Below, piece after piece: positions 17,595 to 26,450 of a stretch of DNA of 64,000 nt. The DNA is taken from NCBI GenBank assembly GCA_050946055.1, contig JBMNUB010000005.1, forward strand, positions 1 through 64,000, written 5' to 3'. Each line of letters starts with the position of its first letter. The stretch's first letter is position 1. Source of the stretch: Fimadaptatus sp050946055 (GTDB lineage Bacteria > Bacillota > Clostridia > Christensenellales > Aristaeellaceae). The position numbers and the translations under genes were made by a program. The notes below the pieces were generated by a model. The model saw only the letters and a program-made list of their open reading frames with translations. It did no database searches and was not told the DNA's origin.

Positions 17595-19076
17595 TCACTC
17601 GAAGTACAGGTCCTTGGAGGGGAACTCGGCCTCGCAGGTTATGTTTATGCCCAGCTTGCGCAGTATGCTCTCGTCGGCATGCGGGAGCATGGTGGAGGAG
17701 TGCGCATCGCAGCCGTGCAGGCGCGGTATCTTGCTCACCGCCGTCTCGACTATGGGGTTGGTAGCGGCGCATATCGACAGCGCAGTCAGCACGTCCTCCA
17801 AACTCAGCGTCACGTTCTGCGCGCCCAGCATCTTCTTCATCTTGGCTATGGGTTCCAGCACTATGGGGCTGAGCAGGCGCATGCGGTCGTCTATGCCTGC
17901 CAGCGCCTTTATGGCGTTAAGCAGACATCCGGCGGATGCGTTCATCATCTCGCTTCCGCGGCCGGTGATTATGCGGCCGTCATCCAGCTCTATGGCCAGC
18001 GCGGGATGCCCGGACAGGCGCGCCTTGTCCAGCGCGGGCTGAACCACGCGGCGCATGACCGTCGTAAGCCCGAGCTGGTTCATTATCATGTTTATGCGCG
18101 CTAGCGTCTCATCGTCGGCAAGGCCGGTCTTGTAGTCCTGACATATGCGGTAGTAGCGGCGGATTATCTCCTGACAGGCGGCCTCGCGCACCACTTCGTC
18201 GTCGGTTATACCGTAACCGGCCATGTTCACGCCCATGTCGGTGGGCGAGCGGTAAAAGTCCTCGCCGCCGGTTATGCGCTTGAGCATGGCGCGCAGTATC
18301 GGGAAGGCCTCTATGTCGCGGTTGTAGTTGACGGCGGCGGCACCGTATGCCTCAAGATGGAAGGGATCTATCATGTTCACGTCCTTGAGGTCGGCGGTGG
18401 CCGCTTCGTAGGCAAGGTTCACGGGGTGCTTGAGCGGCAGGTTCCATATGGGGAAGGTCTCGAACTTGGCATAGCCCGCCTTTACGCCGCGCTGATGCTC
18501 GTGATAGAGCTGGCTTAGACACGCGGCCAGCTTGCCCGAACTGGGGCCGGGCGCGGTCACCACTACCAGCGGGCGCGTGGTCTCGACGTAGGGATTGGAG
18601 CCGAAACCGCGCGGCGAGCATATCGTGTCCACCTCGGTGGGATAGCCCGGCACGGGATGGAACAGGTATGCGCGCATGCCGCGCATCTCCAGCTTGTGCT
18701 TGAACGCGCGCGCGGCGCGCTGGCCGGTGTAGCGGGTGATTATGACGCTGGTCACGGTAAGGCCGCTCATGCGCAGGCTGTCTATCAGCCTTAGCACGTC
18801 CATGTCGTATGTTATGCCCAGATCGGCGCGTATCTTGTTGGCCTCGATGTCGGCGGCGTGTATGCATATTATTATCTCCGCCTTGTCGGCAAAGTTCTGC
18901 AAAAGCCTAAGCTTTGCATCGGCCTTGAAGCCCGGCAGCACTCGCGCCGCATGGAAGTCGTCGAACAGCTTGCCCCCGAACTCGATGTAGAGCTTGTTGT
19001 CGAACTTGTCCATGCGCTCGAGTATGTGCTCCATCTGCTTTTGCACGTACAGCTCGTTGTCAAATCCGATCTTCAT
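17595..19076 (-). CDS. DUF1846 family protein
   Basis: The 493-residue product matches the DUF1846 family over its whole length: it opens MKIGFDNELYVQKQ, has IICIHAADIEANKIRADLGI near residue 80 and a P-loop-like VVTAPGPSSGKLAACLSQLY near 175. Members are cytoplasmic proteins of unsettled biochemical role that are common in Clostridia and streptococci. ATG 19076 is preferred over the longer frame from 19127 because GGAGG lies about 7 bases upstream and the family starts there. It is followed by the small kinase gene. Confidence 0.85.
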   Translation of the reverse strand: MKIGFDNELYVQKQMEHILERMDKFDNKLYIEFGGKLFDDFHAARVLPGFKADAKLRLLQNFADKAEIIICIHAADIEANKIRADLGITYDMDVLRLIDSLRMSGLTVTSVIITRYTGQRAARAFKHKLEMRGMRAYLFHPVPGYPTEVDTICSPRGFGSNPYVETTRPLVVVTAPGPSSGKLAACLSQLYHEHQRGVKAGYAKFETFPIWNLPLKHPVNLAYEAATADLKDVNMIDPFHLEAYGAAAVNYNRDIEAFPILRAMLKRITGGEDFYRSPTDMGVNMAGYGITDDEVVREAACQEIIRRYYRICQDYKTGLADDETLARINMIMNQLGLTTVMRRVVQPALDKARLSGHPALAIELDDGRIITGRGSEMMNASAGCLLNAIKALAGIDDRMRLLSPIVLEPIAKMKKMLGAQNVTLSLEDVLTALSICAATNPIVETAVSKIPRLHGCDAHSSTMLPHADESILRKLGINITCEAEFPSKDLYFE

Positions 19077-19117
19077 TCGTGCGCCCTCCGAAAAATCAAA
19101 AAAATCAACTACCTTCA

Positions 19118-19146
19118 AGCATACCACAGGCGGGCGTTAATGTCGC
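19118..19146 (-). promoter_or_regulatory. Candidate promoter of the DUF1846 operon
   Basis: On the minus strand GCGACA (19141-19146), 17 bases, TATGCT (19118-19123). The -35 is weak. Confidence 0.4.
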
Positions 19147-19171
19147 TCCTGTTTAGGTAAATTTCAGCATG

Positions 19172-19200
19172 AAAAACGCCCCCGTCTGTGGGACGGGAAC
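19172..19200 (-). terminator. Terminator of the small membrane protein gene
   Basis: On the minus strand GTTCCCGTC (19192-19200) pairs with GACGGGGGC (19178-19186) around CCACA, then G and TTTTT (19172-19176). Confidence 0.75.
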
Positions 19201-19232
19201 GAATGGTACGGTCATGAGGTATAAGGCACTGT

Positions 19233-19475
19233 CTATTGTCTGCCGCGCATTGCCATGCCGCATATCAGCATGATGATGGATGCGGCGCAGTAGATGGAGC
19301 AGATTGCAAACAGTGGCTTATTGATGTAAGACCAGAATATGTAATCAAATCTCGAATTAGTGGTGAAGTCAATCAACTTGCTCAGCTCGGCGTGTACTAT
19401 CAGAAGTATGTAGCCCAGCATCGATAGACCTATGGATATCCAGCCGGTGGTTATCAGCATGTGCTTTTTGCCCAT
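19233..19475 (-). CDS. Small membrane protein, two predicted helices
   Basis: An 80-residue product with two hydrophobic segments: ITTGWISIGLSMLGYILLIV near the N-terminus and FAICSIYCAASIIMLICGM near the C-terminus, ending in basic RGRQ. No family was recognised. ATG 19475 is chosen; GGAGG is 12 bases upstream, which is a long gap, so the start is not firm. It lies downstream of murC on the same strand, separated by a strong hairpin, and has its own terminator. Confidence 0.55.
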   Translation of the reverse strand: MGKKHMLITTGWISIGLSMLGYILLIVHAELSKLIDFTTNSRFDYIFWSYINKPLFAICSIYCAASIIMLICGMAMRGRQ

Positions 19476-19519
19476 AAATGTGCTTCGCCTCCGTATAAGG
19501 CTGCGGCGGCAGTACACCA

Positions 19520-19547
19520 CCCGCGCACATGTGACCATGTGCGCGGG
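19520..19547. repeat. Perfect 12-bp hairpin between murC and the small membrane gene
   Basis: CCCGCGCACATG (19520-19531), loop TGAC, CATGTGCGCGGG (19536-19547). There is no T run on either side, so it may be an attenuator, an RNA stabiliser or a weak murC terminator. Confidence 0.55.
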
Positions 19548-19623
19548 CAGAGTGCGCCAAGGTGCGGGTTCAGCGCAAGGCTATCGGCGGCATATCACCA
19601 CTCCCGGCATATGAATGTCTGCG

Positions 19624-21045
19624 TCAATACTGCGCGCTGTCCCCATGCGCCTTTATCTGCTCATTGAGCAGATTGATGTTGCCGCAGCCCAGCGTTATCA
19701 CCAGATCGCCCGGCTTCCAGTGCGAGCGCAGGTAGTTCTCGGTGTCGTCGAAGGTGGGCGTGTGGTTTACTACCAGACCGCGCGCGCGCAGGTGCGGCAG
19801 GAACTGCTCGGCCTTTATGTCGCCGGGATCGACCTCGCGCGCGCCGTATATGTCGGTTATCAGCACGCGGTCAACGCCGTCGAAGCACTTTACGAAGTCG
19901 CGGAACAGATCCTTGGTGCGCGAATAGGTGTGCGGCTGCCATACCGCCCAGAGCTTGTTGTGCGGCTGCTGCAGGGCGACGCTCAGCACATTGCGTATCT
20001 CGGTGGGGTGATGGCCGTAGTCGGTGTATATCGCCACGCCGTCGGTCACGCTGGTCAGCTCGAAGCGGCGGTGTGCGCCGGTGAAGTGAGCCAGCGTAGC
20101 CGCGACCAGATGCGCGTCCAAGCCCAGCGTGTGCGTGCAGGCCAGCACCGCCAGCGCGTTCATCAGCATGTACTCGCCCGGCACGTTCAGCGCCAGCGAG
20201 GTCATGGGCTGGCCGAACAGCATCACGTCGCAGCGCGCGCGGCCTATCTCGTCGTATGAGACGTTCACGGGGTATACGTCGTTCTCGTCGCTCAGGCCGA
20301 AGGAGATTATGTTGCACTCCACGTCGTTCATTATGTCCATTACGTGTTCGTCGTCGCCGCAGCCTATCAGATAGCCGTCCTCTGGTATCTTGCCCGCGAA
20401 CTCGCGGAAGGCGGCCAGCAGGTTGTCGAACGTGCCATAGCAGTCCAGATGGTCGGCCTCTATGTTCAGCATTATGGCGTGGGTGGGGTTAAAGTGCAGG
20501 AAGCTGCGGTTGAATTCGCAGGCCTCGGCCACAAAGCACTCGTGTCCGCCCACCAGCGTGCTGCCGCCCAGCGCGGGCAGCTCGCCGCCTATGTGTACGG
20601 TGGGATTGGTGTTCAGCTCCCACAGCGTCTGCGCCAGCATCGCCGAGGTCGTGGTCTTGCCGTGCGTGCCGCATATGTTTACGGCGCGCTTGTAGCCCTC
20701 CATCAGCTGACCCAGCAGCACGGCGCGCTCCATCTCGGGTATGCCGTTTTCGCGGGCGCGGGCGCGCTCGCAGTTGTCGGGCGCTATCGCCGCCGAGTAT
20801 ATAACAAGGTCTGCGCCATCCACGTTCTCAGGGCGGTGGCCTATGAATATCTCTATGCCGCGCGCTGCCAGCGTGCGAGTATGCTCGGACTCATCGCGAT
20901 CGGAACCGCTCACGCGGCAGCCCTTGAGCTGGAGCATCTGCGCCAGTCCCGACATGCTCGAACCGCCTATTCCTATCATGTGAACGCGCTTGCGCGCACC
21001 CGTCTCAGCATCCGCTCCCATAAAATCCTTTATATTAACATCCAC
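19624..21045 (-). CDS. murC: UDP-N-acetylmuramate--L-alanine ligase
   Basis: MurC adds L-alanine to UDP-MurNAc in the cytosol, the first peptide step of peptidoglycan synthesis. The 473-residue protein has the expected length. The Rossmann-like N-domain reads HMIGIGGSSMSGLAQ near residue 22, the ATP loop ICGTHGKTTT near 123, and the Mur-ligase Glu/His region EACEFNRSF near 172 and LNIEADHLDCYG near 192. The C-domain carries DYGHHPTEI near 330. The start is GTG 21045 with AGGTG about 9 bases upstream. It is divergent from purR, an arrangement with parallels in Clostridia where murC and purR are neighbours. Confidence 0.95.
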   Translation of the reverse strand: MDVNIKDFMGADAETGARKRVHMIGIGGSSMSGLAQMLQLKGCRVSGSDRDESEHTRTLAARGIEIFIGHRPENVDGADLVIYSAAIAPDNCERARARENGIPEMERAVLLGQLMEGYKRAVNICGTHGKTTTSAMLAQTLWELNTNPTVHIGGELPALGGSTLVGGHECFVAEACEFNRSFLHFNPTHAIMLNIEADHLDCYGTFDNLLAAFREFAGKIPEDGYLIGCGDDEHVMDIMNDVECNIISFGLSDENDVYPVNVSYDEIGRARCDVMLFGQPMTSLALNVPGEYMLMNALAVLACTHTLGLDAHLVAATLAHFTGAHRRFELTSVTDGVAIYTDYGHHPTEIRNVLSVALQQPHNKLWAVWQPHTYSRTKDLFRDFVKCFDGVDRVLITDIYGAREVDPGDIKAEQFLPHLRARGLVVNHTPTFDDTENYLRSHWKPGDLVITLGCGNINLLNEQIKAHGDSAQY

Positions 21046-21118
21046 TATTTTTCACACCTTTCATAAATCATGTGCGCTGCGTTTGTATACTGCGCGCGGG
21101 CCATACCTATCTGACTCT

Positions 21119-21148
21119 ATTATACGCTTATTGAATGCTCACTCGCAA
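21119..21148 (-). promoter_or_regulatory. Candidate murC promoter
   Basis: On the minus strand TTGCGA (21143-21148), 18 bases, TATAAT (21119-21124), about 75 bases before the GTG start. Confidence 0.5.
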
Positions 21149-21222
21149 TACGCATGCGCTGATTTTTCTTGGGCATGCGGGTAAAATCCGTGTTGTGTGT
21201 GAGTAAATATGCGCCAATGCGC

Positions 21223-21251
21223 TGGATATTTTAGCGAAAGTGAATTATAAT
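21223..21251 (+). promoter_or_regulatory. Candidate purR promoter
   Basis: TATAAT (21246-21251) is clear; the -35 at 21223-21228 (TGGATA) is weak at 17-base spacing. The leader would be about 130 bases. Confidence 0.5.
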
Positions 21252-21261
21252 AGTTGTATAC

Positions 21262-21282
21262 GACACGAACATTCGGGTTTTG
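21262..21282 (+). promoter_or_regulatory. Possible PurBox-like operator in the purR leader
   Basis: The stretch contains CGAACATTCGGGTTT, two overlapping inverted approximations of the PurR box (AWWWCCGAACWWT), matching about 9-10 of 13 positions each. It lies just after the -10, where PurR autoregulation would act. The match is imperfect. Confidence 0.3.
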
Positions 21283-21386
21283 GATGCGGCTGCAGCGCGG
21301 CGCAACGTGGGCTAACAGCGCGCAATGCTCAGCACATGTTTGTAACTGGTGCGTCCCAAGCCGATGTACCGAGGAGATGCTTTTAT

Positions 21387-22199
21387 ATGGAGAGGATAAA
21401 GCGCAATGAGCGCATAGCGGCGATGATGCAGGTGCTTTCGTCCGCGCCCAACAAGGTGTTCACGCTGGGGCATTTCTGCCAGATGTTTTCGGCGGCCAAG
21501 TCCACGATAAGCGAGGACATAGACATATTGCAGCGCAGCCTGAGCGAGTTTTCGCTGGGCGCGGTGGAGACGGTCACGGGCGCGGCGGGCGGCGTGCGCT
21601 ATCGCCCGGCCTGCGATTCGGACAAGTCGCGCAAGTTCCTTGAGAGCATATGCGAGAGGCTGGCCGATCCTTCGCGCGTGCTGCCGGGCGGATTTCTGTA
21701 CATGGCCGATATACTGGCCGACCCGGCGGTGGTATGCCGCATGGGCGAGATACTGGCGGCGCGGTTCTTTGTTGAAGCGCCCAGCATAGTGATAACCATG
21801 GAGACAATGGGCATACCCGTGGCCATGGAGACCGCGCGCATACTGGGCGTGCCGCTGGTAATAGCCCGGCGCGACAGCAAGGCGTATGAAGGCTCGGCGG
21901 TCAAGATAAACTACACCGCCGGTTCGGGCAACGGCATCGAGACCATGAGCCTGAGCCGCCGCGCGGTTACGTCGGCGCAGCGCGCGCTGATAGTGGACGA
22001 CTTCATGAAGGGCGGCGGCACCATACGCGGCATGAACGACCTCATGCGCGAGTTCGACGTGGAGGTCGTGGGCATGGGCGTGGTCATGAGCACGGCTTCG
22101 CCCGAGCGCAAGCGCATAGACGGCGTGCATGCGCTGCTTATAAGGCAGGACGTAGTGGAAGGCGAGCCGACGGTTGTAACTCCGGCGGATTGGATATAA
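21387..22199 (+). CDS. purR: Pur operon repressor (B. subtilis type PurR)
   Basis: The 270-residue product joins an N-terminal winged helix (about residues 1-75, with FCQMFSAAKSTISEDIDIL as the recognition part) to a phosphoribosyltransferase-fold domain. The PRPP loop reads RALIVDDFMKGGGTIRG near residue 200, equivalent to the PurR P-x-x-x-V-D-D-F-x-x-x-G-G-T. In this family PRPP is the inducer and the protein represses purine genes. ATG 21387 follows GAGGAG at 10 bases. It ends at a strong hairpin and is divergent from murC. Confidence 0.92.
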   Translation: MERIKRNERIAAMMQVLSSAPNKVFTLGHFCQMFSAAKSTISEDIDILQRSLSEFSLGAVETVTGAAGGVRYRPACDSDKSRKFLESICERLADPSRVLPGGFLYMADILADPAVVCRMGEILAARFFVEAPSIVITMETMGIPVAMETARILGVPLVIARRDSKAYEGSAVKINYTAGSGNGIETMSLSRRAVTSAQRALIVDDFMKGGGTIRGMNDLMREFDVEVVGMGVVMSTASPERKRIDGVHALLIRQDVVEGEPTVVTPADWI

Positions 22200-22217
22200 T
22201 ACAGGTGCGGCATGATG

Positions 22218-22257
22218 GGGAGCGCGGGCAGAACCGGCAAGTTCTGCCTGCGCTCCC
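22218..22257 (+). terminator. Hairpin terminator after purR
   Basis: A 17-bp stem (22218-22234 with 22241-22257, one G-T pair) with a 6-base loop lies 18 bases after the stop. Only TT follows, so termination may be incomplete. Confidence 0.65.
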
Positions 22258-22608
22258 TTCGCGCGCTTGAAGGCTGTGCGGCAGGGGCGTGCCTAGATGT
22301 GCGCGCAGAGCGGCGTGCGCGTGTGCCTAGATAGGCGTGCAGAGTATCATGTGCGTTCCTGCCGCGCGCATGATGGCGCGGAACATGCGCAGGTGCATAC
22401 CGCGCCGCACTAGTGCCGCGCCGCATGGCAGCCCATATGCAGCGCCGCCTGCTGCCCGATGCATTTCTAATATCGCTCTAATTGCGCACGGCATGAGTTT
22501 GTGGTATCATTTTATCAATGAAAAGCGCCTGCCCGCCGCGAGAATTGCGCCGTCGGGCGGCAAAAGCGACGAATGCGCGCTCAAAACGCTGTGTTGGGCG
22601 CACATCCG
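22258..22608. other. Gene-free region upstream of the xpaC operon
   Basis: About 350 GC-rich bases. They hold a near direct repeat of GTGCCTAGAT (starting about 22288 and 22323) and a promoter-like TTGCGC-17-TATCAT (about 22482-22510) with no gene behind it. No supported coding frame. Confidence 0.5.
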
Positions 22609-22637
22609 TTGACGCAAGGGGCGCAGCAACCTATAAT
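22609..22637 (+). promoter_or_regulatory. Promoter of the xpaC-telA operon
   Basis: TTGACG (22609-22614), 17 bases, TATAAT (22632-22637); predicted start near 22644. Confidence 0.75.
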
Positions 22638-22672
22638 ATTTATATCAAAGCGAGAGCTTGGAGGAGGTAGCG

Positions 22673-23329
22673 ATGGCAAAGGCCGGTTATCGTGAGAAGA
22701 AGATAAGGCCCGTCTGGCCGATATTCGCATCGGGCATAGTGTTTGTGATATATAGCGCGTTTGCGCCCATATACATGCCTATGCACTTCTGGATAGCCTG
22801 CGCGCTGGCGCTGGCGGCGTATGTGTGCGGCACGGTGCTGGCACCGGCCAGGGTCGAGCAGGTCGAGGTCGAGATAAAGACCGGCAACGGCGACGCCGAC
22901 GGCATGATAGTCAAGGGCAGGCAGACCACGGCGCGCCTGCGCGAGGAGCATGCCCGCATCACCGACCCGGAACTCAAGACATACGTGGCGCGCACCGAAC
23001 GCGCCATAACTCAGATAGTGGACACCGTGGCGCAGACGCCCGCCAAGGCAGCGCTGGCAGGCCGCTTTATCAACTACTATCTGCCCACCATATTGAAGCT
23101 GCTGGATGCTTACGACAGGCTGGTTGAAGCCGGTCAGGCCACGAACATGAACGCCACGCTTCAGTCCATAGAGGACAGCATGGAGAACGTCGCCAAGGCT
23201 TCCGAGCGCCAGCTGATGAGCATGTTCGAGGATGAGCAGATGGACATATCCACCGACATAGAGGTGCTGGAGACCATGCTCAAGTCGGACGGCCTGCTGG
23301 ATGACGATCCGTTTGCGGCAAAGCGCTGA
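22673..23329 (+). CDS. xpaC: XpaC-like (5-bromo-4-chloroindolyl phosphate hydrolysis) protein
   Basis: The 218-residue protein has two adjacent hydrophobic segments (IFASGIVFVIYSAFAPIYM and FWIACALALAAYVCGTV) in the first 60 residues and then a helical cytoplasmic domain with YYLPTILKLLDAYDRL, the hallmark of the XpaC family (PF10112). Family members are nearly always beside telA, as here. The biochemical role is unknown; envelope-stress or phage/antibiotic tolerance has been suggested. ATG 22673 is used with GGAGGAGG upstream; the frame opens 5 codons earlier at a TTG inside that site. Confidence 0.82.
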   Translation: MAKAGYREKKIRPVWPIFASGIVFVIYSAFAPIYMPMHFWIACALALAAYVCGTVLAPARVEQVEVEIKTGNGDADGMIVKGRQTTARLREEHARITDPELKTYVARTERAITQIVDTVAQTPAKAALAGRFINYYLPTILKLLDAYDRLVEAGQATNMNATLQSIEDSMENVAKASERQLMSMFEDEQMDISTDIEVLETMLKSDGLLDDDPFAAKR

Positions 23330-23397
23330 GTGCATATTGAAATGCGCCGCCATAGATGACGAGCGAATAACGCATATAGATATAGGAGGAAACTGCA

Positions 23398-24657
23398 ATG
23401 ACTGACTTCCCTAAGCTGGTGCTTCCGGGCGAAAACGATGCCGTGGCCGATAACAAGAGCGAAGTGGACAGCGATGTTCAGGATGTGGCCTTTGAGCTGA
23501 AGGCCGATGCTGCGGCGCAGGCCGCGCCCACGCTGGACTTCAGCGCGTCCAGCTCCATGCCCACGCTGACCTTGGGCAACGAGCAGCCCAAGCCCGCGCC
23601 CAAGCCCGAGCCCGCCGCCGAGACGCAGATACCGCAGGTCAAGTTCTCGCCCGAGGAGACGCAGGTGATAGCCGACTTCGCCGGGCGCATCGACATAACC
23701 GATTCCAGTCTGGTGATGGGCTATGGCGCGGCGGCGCAGGGCAAGATGTCCAAGTTTACCGAGAGTGCGCTGGACAAGGTGCGCACGCACGATCTGGGCG
23801 AGGCGGGCGCGCTGATGACCGACCTCATGGGTCAGCTCAAGGGCTTCACCGATGAAGAACCGCGCGGGTTCTTTGGATTGTTCCGCAAGGCGCAGTCGCA
23901 GGTGGAGCTTATGAAGTCGCGCTACGACAAGGTTGAGGTGAATGTTGACAAGATAACGGACGCGCTCACCGGCCATCAGATACAGCTCATGAAGGACATC
24001 GCCATGTACGACAAGATGTACGAGGCCAATCTGGATTACTACAAGGAGCTGTCCATGTACATAGAGGCGGGCCGCATGAAGCTGCGCCAGACGCGCCAGA
24101 ACGAGCTGCCCGCGCTTCAGCAGAAGGCGCGCGAGTCCGGCCTTATGGAGGACGCGCAGGCCGCCAACGACCTCGCCAACATGTGCGGCCGCTTTGAAAA
24201 GAAGCTGTTCGACCTCGACCTTACGCGCAACATATCCATACAGATGGCGCCGCAGATACGCCTGCTCCAGAACAACGATCAGCAGATGGCCGAGAAGATA
24301 CAGTCCACTCTGGCCAACACCATACCCCTTTGGAAGAACCAGATGGTGCTGTCGCTGGGCCTTGAGCATGGCCGTCAGGCGATGGAAGCCCAGCGCGCCG
24401 TGACCAATATGACCAATGAACTGCTGCGCAAGAACGCCGATACGCTGCGCATGGGCTCTGTTGAGACTGCCAAGGAAGCCGAACGCGGCATAGTGGACAT
24501 AGAGACGCTCAAGTACACCAACCAGTCGCTTATAAACACTCTGGACGATGTGCTGCGCATACAGGAGGAGGGCGCTCAGAAGCGCGCCGCCGCCGAGATG
24601 GAGCTGCGCCAGATAGAGGGCGAACTCAAGCAGAAGATGCTGGACATGCGCGGCTGA
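23398..24657 (+). CDS. telA: TelA/toxic anion resistance family protein
   Basis: This 419-residue, almost wholly helical protein is of the TelA/YceH/KlaA family (PF05816). After an acidic, Pro-rich N-terminal tail (KPAPKPEPAAE, about residues 60-72) come the family blocks FFGLFRKAQSQVELMKSRY near 160 and LPALQQKA near 237, then long coiled-coil segments. The family is linked genetically to tellurite and lantibiotic tolerance, but its biochemistry is unresolved. ATG 23398 has AGGAGG at 8-base spacing. It follows xpaC in one operon with lemA-like and TPM genes. Confidence 0.88.
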   Translation: MTDFPKLVLPGENDAVADNKSEVDSDVQDVAFELKADAAAQAAPTLDFSASSSMPTLTLGNEQPKPAPKPEPAAETQIPQVKFSPEETQVIADFAGRIDITDSSLVMGYGAAAQGKMSKFTESALDKVRTHDLGEAGALMTDLMGQLKGFTDEEPRGFFGLFRKAQSQVELMKSRYDKVEVNVDKITDALTGHQIQLMKDIAMYDKMYEANLDYYKELSMYIEAGRMKLRQTRQNELPALQQKARESGLMEDAQAANDLANMCGRFEKKLFDLDLTRNISIQMAPQIRLLQNNDQQMAEKIQSTLANTIPLWKNQMVLSLGLEHGRQAMEAQRAVTNMTNELLRKNADTLRMGSVETAKEAERGIVDIETLKYTNQSLINTLDDVLRIQEEGAQKRAAAEMELRQIEGELKQKMLDMRG

Positions 24658-24685
24658 CGCGCCCAAAACAGGAGCGGATGTTACT

Positions 24686-25231
24686 ATGAATAAAAAGAGC
24701 GGAGCGCCCAAGCGCGGCGCGGCGCTGATATTTCTGGCGGTGTGCGTGCTGTTTTCGCTGCTGGTGCTGGGAGGCAGCAAGCTCTCGTCGCTGCGGGCAG
24801 GCGCAATGCAGCTTTACGAGGGCGGCGAGCAGAGCATACTGGCAGACCTTGCCAAGCACAATGAGAACGCATACAACATAATCACCGTGGGCAAGCGGCT
24901 GCTGGGCGACGGCGATGCCGCCGTAAAGGGTGCGGAAGATGCATACAAGGCCATGAACGGCGCAAGCGGCCCCGCTGCCAAGTTTGCCGCCGACGCAGAG
25001 CTGGATGCGGCCATAGCCACGCTTGTGGCCAGACTGGACGAGTCCGGCATGAACCAGAAGGACGCGACGCTGGTGAACGGCCAGAAGGCCGACATGTATT
25101 CGCGCGACATGATAATATCGCACAGCGAATACAACGCGCGCGTCGCCGAATACGCACAGGCCGTGAGCGGCTTTCCGGGCAGCATGATAGCGGCGCTGCG
25201 CGGGCTGAGCGTGCCGGAATACTACAGGTGA
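24686..25231 (+). CDS. LemA family membrane protein
   Basis: The 181-residue product has one N-terminal membrane helix (ALIFLAVCVLFSLLVLGGSK) and an outer helical bundle. The C-terminus (SEYNARVAEYAQAVSGFPGS, then SVPEYYR) matches the LemA ending, where a Y-N-x-x-V-x-x-Y-N motif precedes F-P. It lies between telA and a TPM-domain gene; LemA-TPM pairs are common. The role is unknown, presumably at the cell surface. The start is ATG 24686 with AGGAG upstream. Confidence 0.75.
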   Translation: MNKKSGAPKRGAALIFLAVCVLFSLLVLGGSKLSSLRAGAMQLYEGGEQSILADLAKHNENAYNIITVGKRLLGDGDAAVKGAEDAYKAMNGASGPAAKFAADAELDAAIATLVARLDESGMNQKDATLVNGQKADMYSRDMIISHSEYNARVAEYAQAVSGFPGSMIAALRGLSVPEYYR

Positions 25232-25310
25232 CGCGGATGCGCACAAGGCGCGCGGCGTTGGGGAGCGCCCTGCGCCCGGCATATACAAGGGAAGGAACGG
25301 AGGAAATGCA

Positions 25311-26390
25311 ATGAAGGTAGGCTCGGCGAGGCTTGAAAGGGCGCTGGCGGTGCTGCTTATGGCGCTGATGTGCCTGATGCCCATGAGTGCGCAGGCGGCT
25401 ATCGACGTGGTAGAGCCTATGGAAAGCTTCTATGTGGCCGACTATGCGGGCGTTATAGATGCCGACGTGCAGCAGCACATAATAGACAATTCTGCCGAGC
25501 TGTACGACGAGACCGGCGCGCAGATAGTCGTGGTCACGGTTGACTTCATAGGCGAAAACAACATTGAGGAATATGCGCGCACGCTGTTCAACGAGTGGGG
25601 CATAGGCGACAAGGACAAGGATAACGGCGTGCTGCTGTTGATGGTGATAGGCGCGGAGAACTACTGGTGCATGCAGGGCGCGGGGCTGGAGAGCAAGCTG
25701 CCCACCAGCACCATAAAGACGCTGCTGGACACGTACCTTGAGCCTGACTTTGCCGCGCAGGACTATTCGGAGGGCGCGCTGGCGTTCTACGATGCGATGT
25801 ACGACAAGGTGGCGCAGATTTACGGCCAGCCCGGCATGTACGGCGCGTCTGCAAGCGGCTCGGGCAGCCGCTATGACAGCGACGATTATGACGATGACTA
25901 TGATCTAGACAACGAAAGGCGCTCGTCGGGCGGCATATTCGGCTTCATAGGCAGGCTGATAAGCAGCATATTCGGGTTCGTGTTCGGGCTGATAGGCACA
26001 ATATTCAGCATGTCGGGCGGCATAATCGTAATAGTTATAATCGTGCTGATATTCGCTTTCGGAGGCAGACATGGCCGTCCGCGCGGCCCCAGAGGCCCGA
26101 GAGGCCCCAGAGGCCCCATGCCCCCGTTTGGCGGCCCCGGCCCCCGGCCTCCCTTCGGCGGCCCCGGCCCCATGCCCCCGTTTGGCCGTCCGCGCTCCAG
26201 CGGACGCGGGCCGTACCACAGCGGCGGACGCTCATCGGGAGGCGGCGGCAGTTCACGCGGCGGCGGCGCGGGTCGCAGCGGCGGCTTTGGCGGCGGCTTC
26301 GGTGGCGGCCATTCGGGCGGCGGCTTCGGCGGCGGCAGCCATTCGGGCGGCGGCGGCAGCTCCCGTGGCGGCGGCGCGGGTCGCGGCTGA
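25311..26390 (+). CDS. TPM domain protein with Gly/Ser-rich tail (YgcG family)
   Basis: The 359-residue protein has a signal peptide (LAVLLMALMCLMPMSAQA), a TPM domain at about residues 40-180 (VADYAGVIDADVQQHI, IVVVTVDFIGENNIEEYA, KDNGVLLLMVIG), a charged linker, one membrane helix near 235-250 (GGIIVIVIIVLIFAFGG), and a low-complexity tail of Pro-Arg-Gly then Gly/Ser repeats to the end. The TPM domain faces outside and the tail inside, by analogy to YgcG. It is last in the xpaC-telA-lemA operon and is followed by a terminator. The repeated GGC/GGA codons make this end prone to assembly error. Confidence 0.82.
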   Translation: MKVGSARLERALAVLLMALMCLMPMSAQAAIDVVEPMESFYVADYAGVIDADVQQHIIDNSAELYDETGAQIVVVTVDFIGENNIEEYARTLFNEWGIGDKDKDNGVLLLMVIGAENYWCMQGAGLESKLPTSTIKTLLDTYLEPDFAAQDYSEGALAFYDAMYDKVAQIYGQPGMYGASASGSGSRYDSDDYDDDYDLDNERRSSGGIFGFIGRLISSIFGFVFGLIGTIFSMSGGIIVIVIIVLIFAFGGRHGRPRGPRGPRGPRGPMPPFGGPGPRPPFGGPGPMPPFGRPRSSGRGPYHSGGRSSGGGGSSRGGGAGRSGGFGGGFGGGHSGGGFGGGSHSGGGGSSRGGGAGRG

Positions 26391-26412
26391 TACATGCGAT
26401 GGCGCACATTAT

Positions 26413-26450
26413 GGCGGCAGGATGGTATGTCCTGCCGCCGTTTGTCATTT
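26413..26450 (+). terminator. Terminator of the xpaC-telA-lemA-TPM operon
   Basis: Perfect 10-bp stem GGCGGCAGGA/TCCTGCCGCC (26413-26422 and 26430-26439) followed by GTTTGTCATTT. Confidence 0.8.

Noticed and set aside
25311..26390. Gly-rich tail as sign of a collagen- or PE-PGRS-like surface protein
   Set aside because: The TPM domain and membrane helix fit the YgcG family, where Gly/Ser tails are normal.
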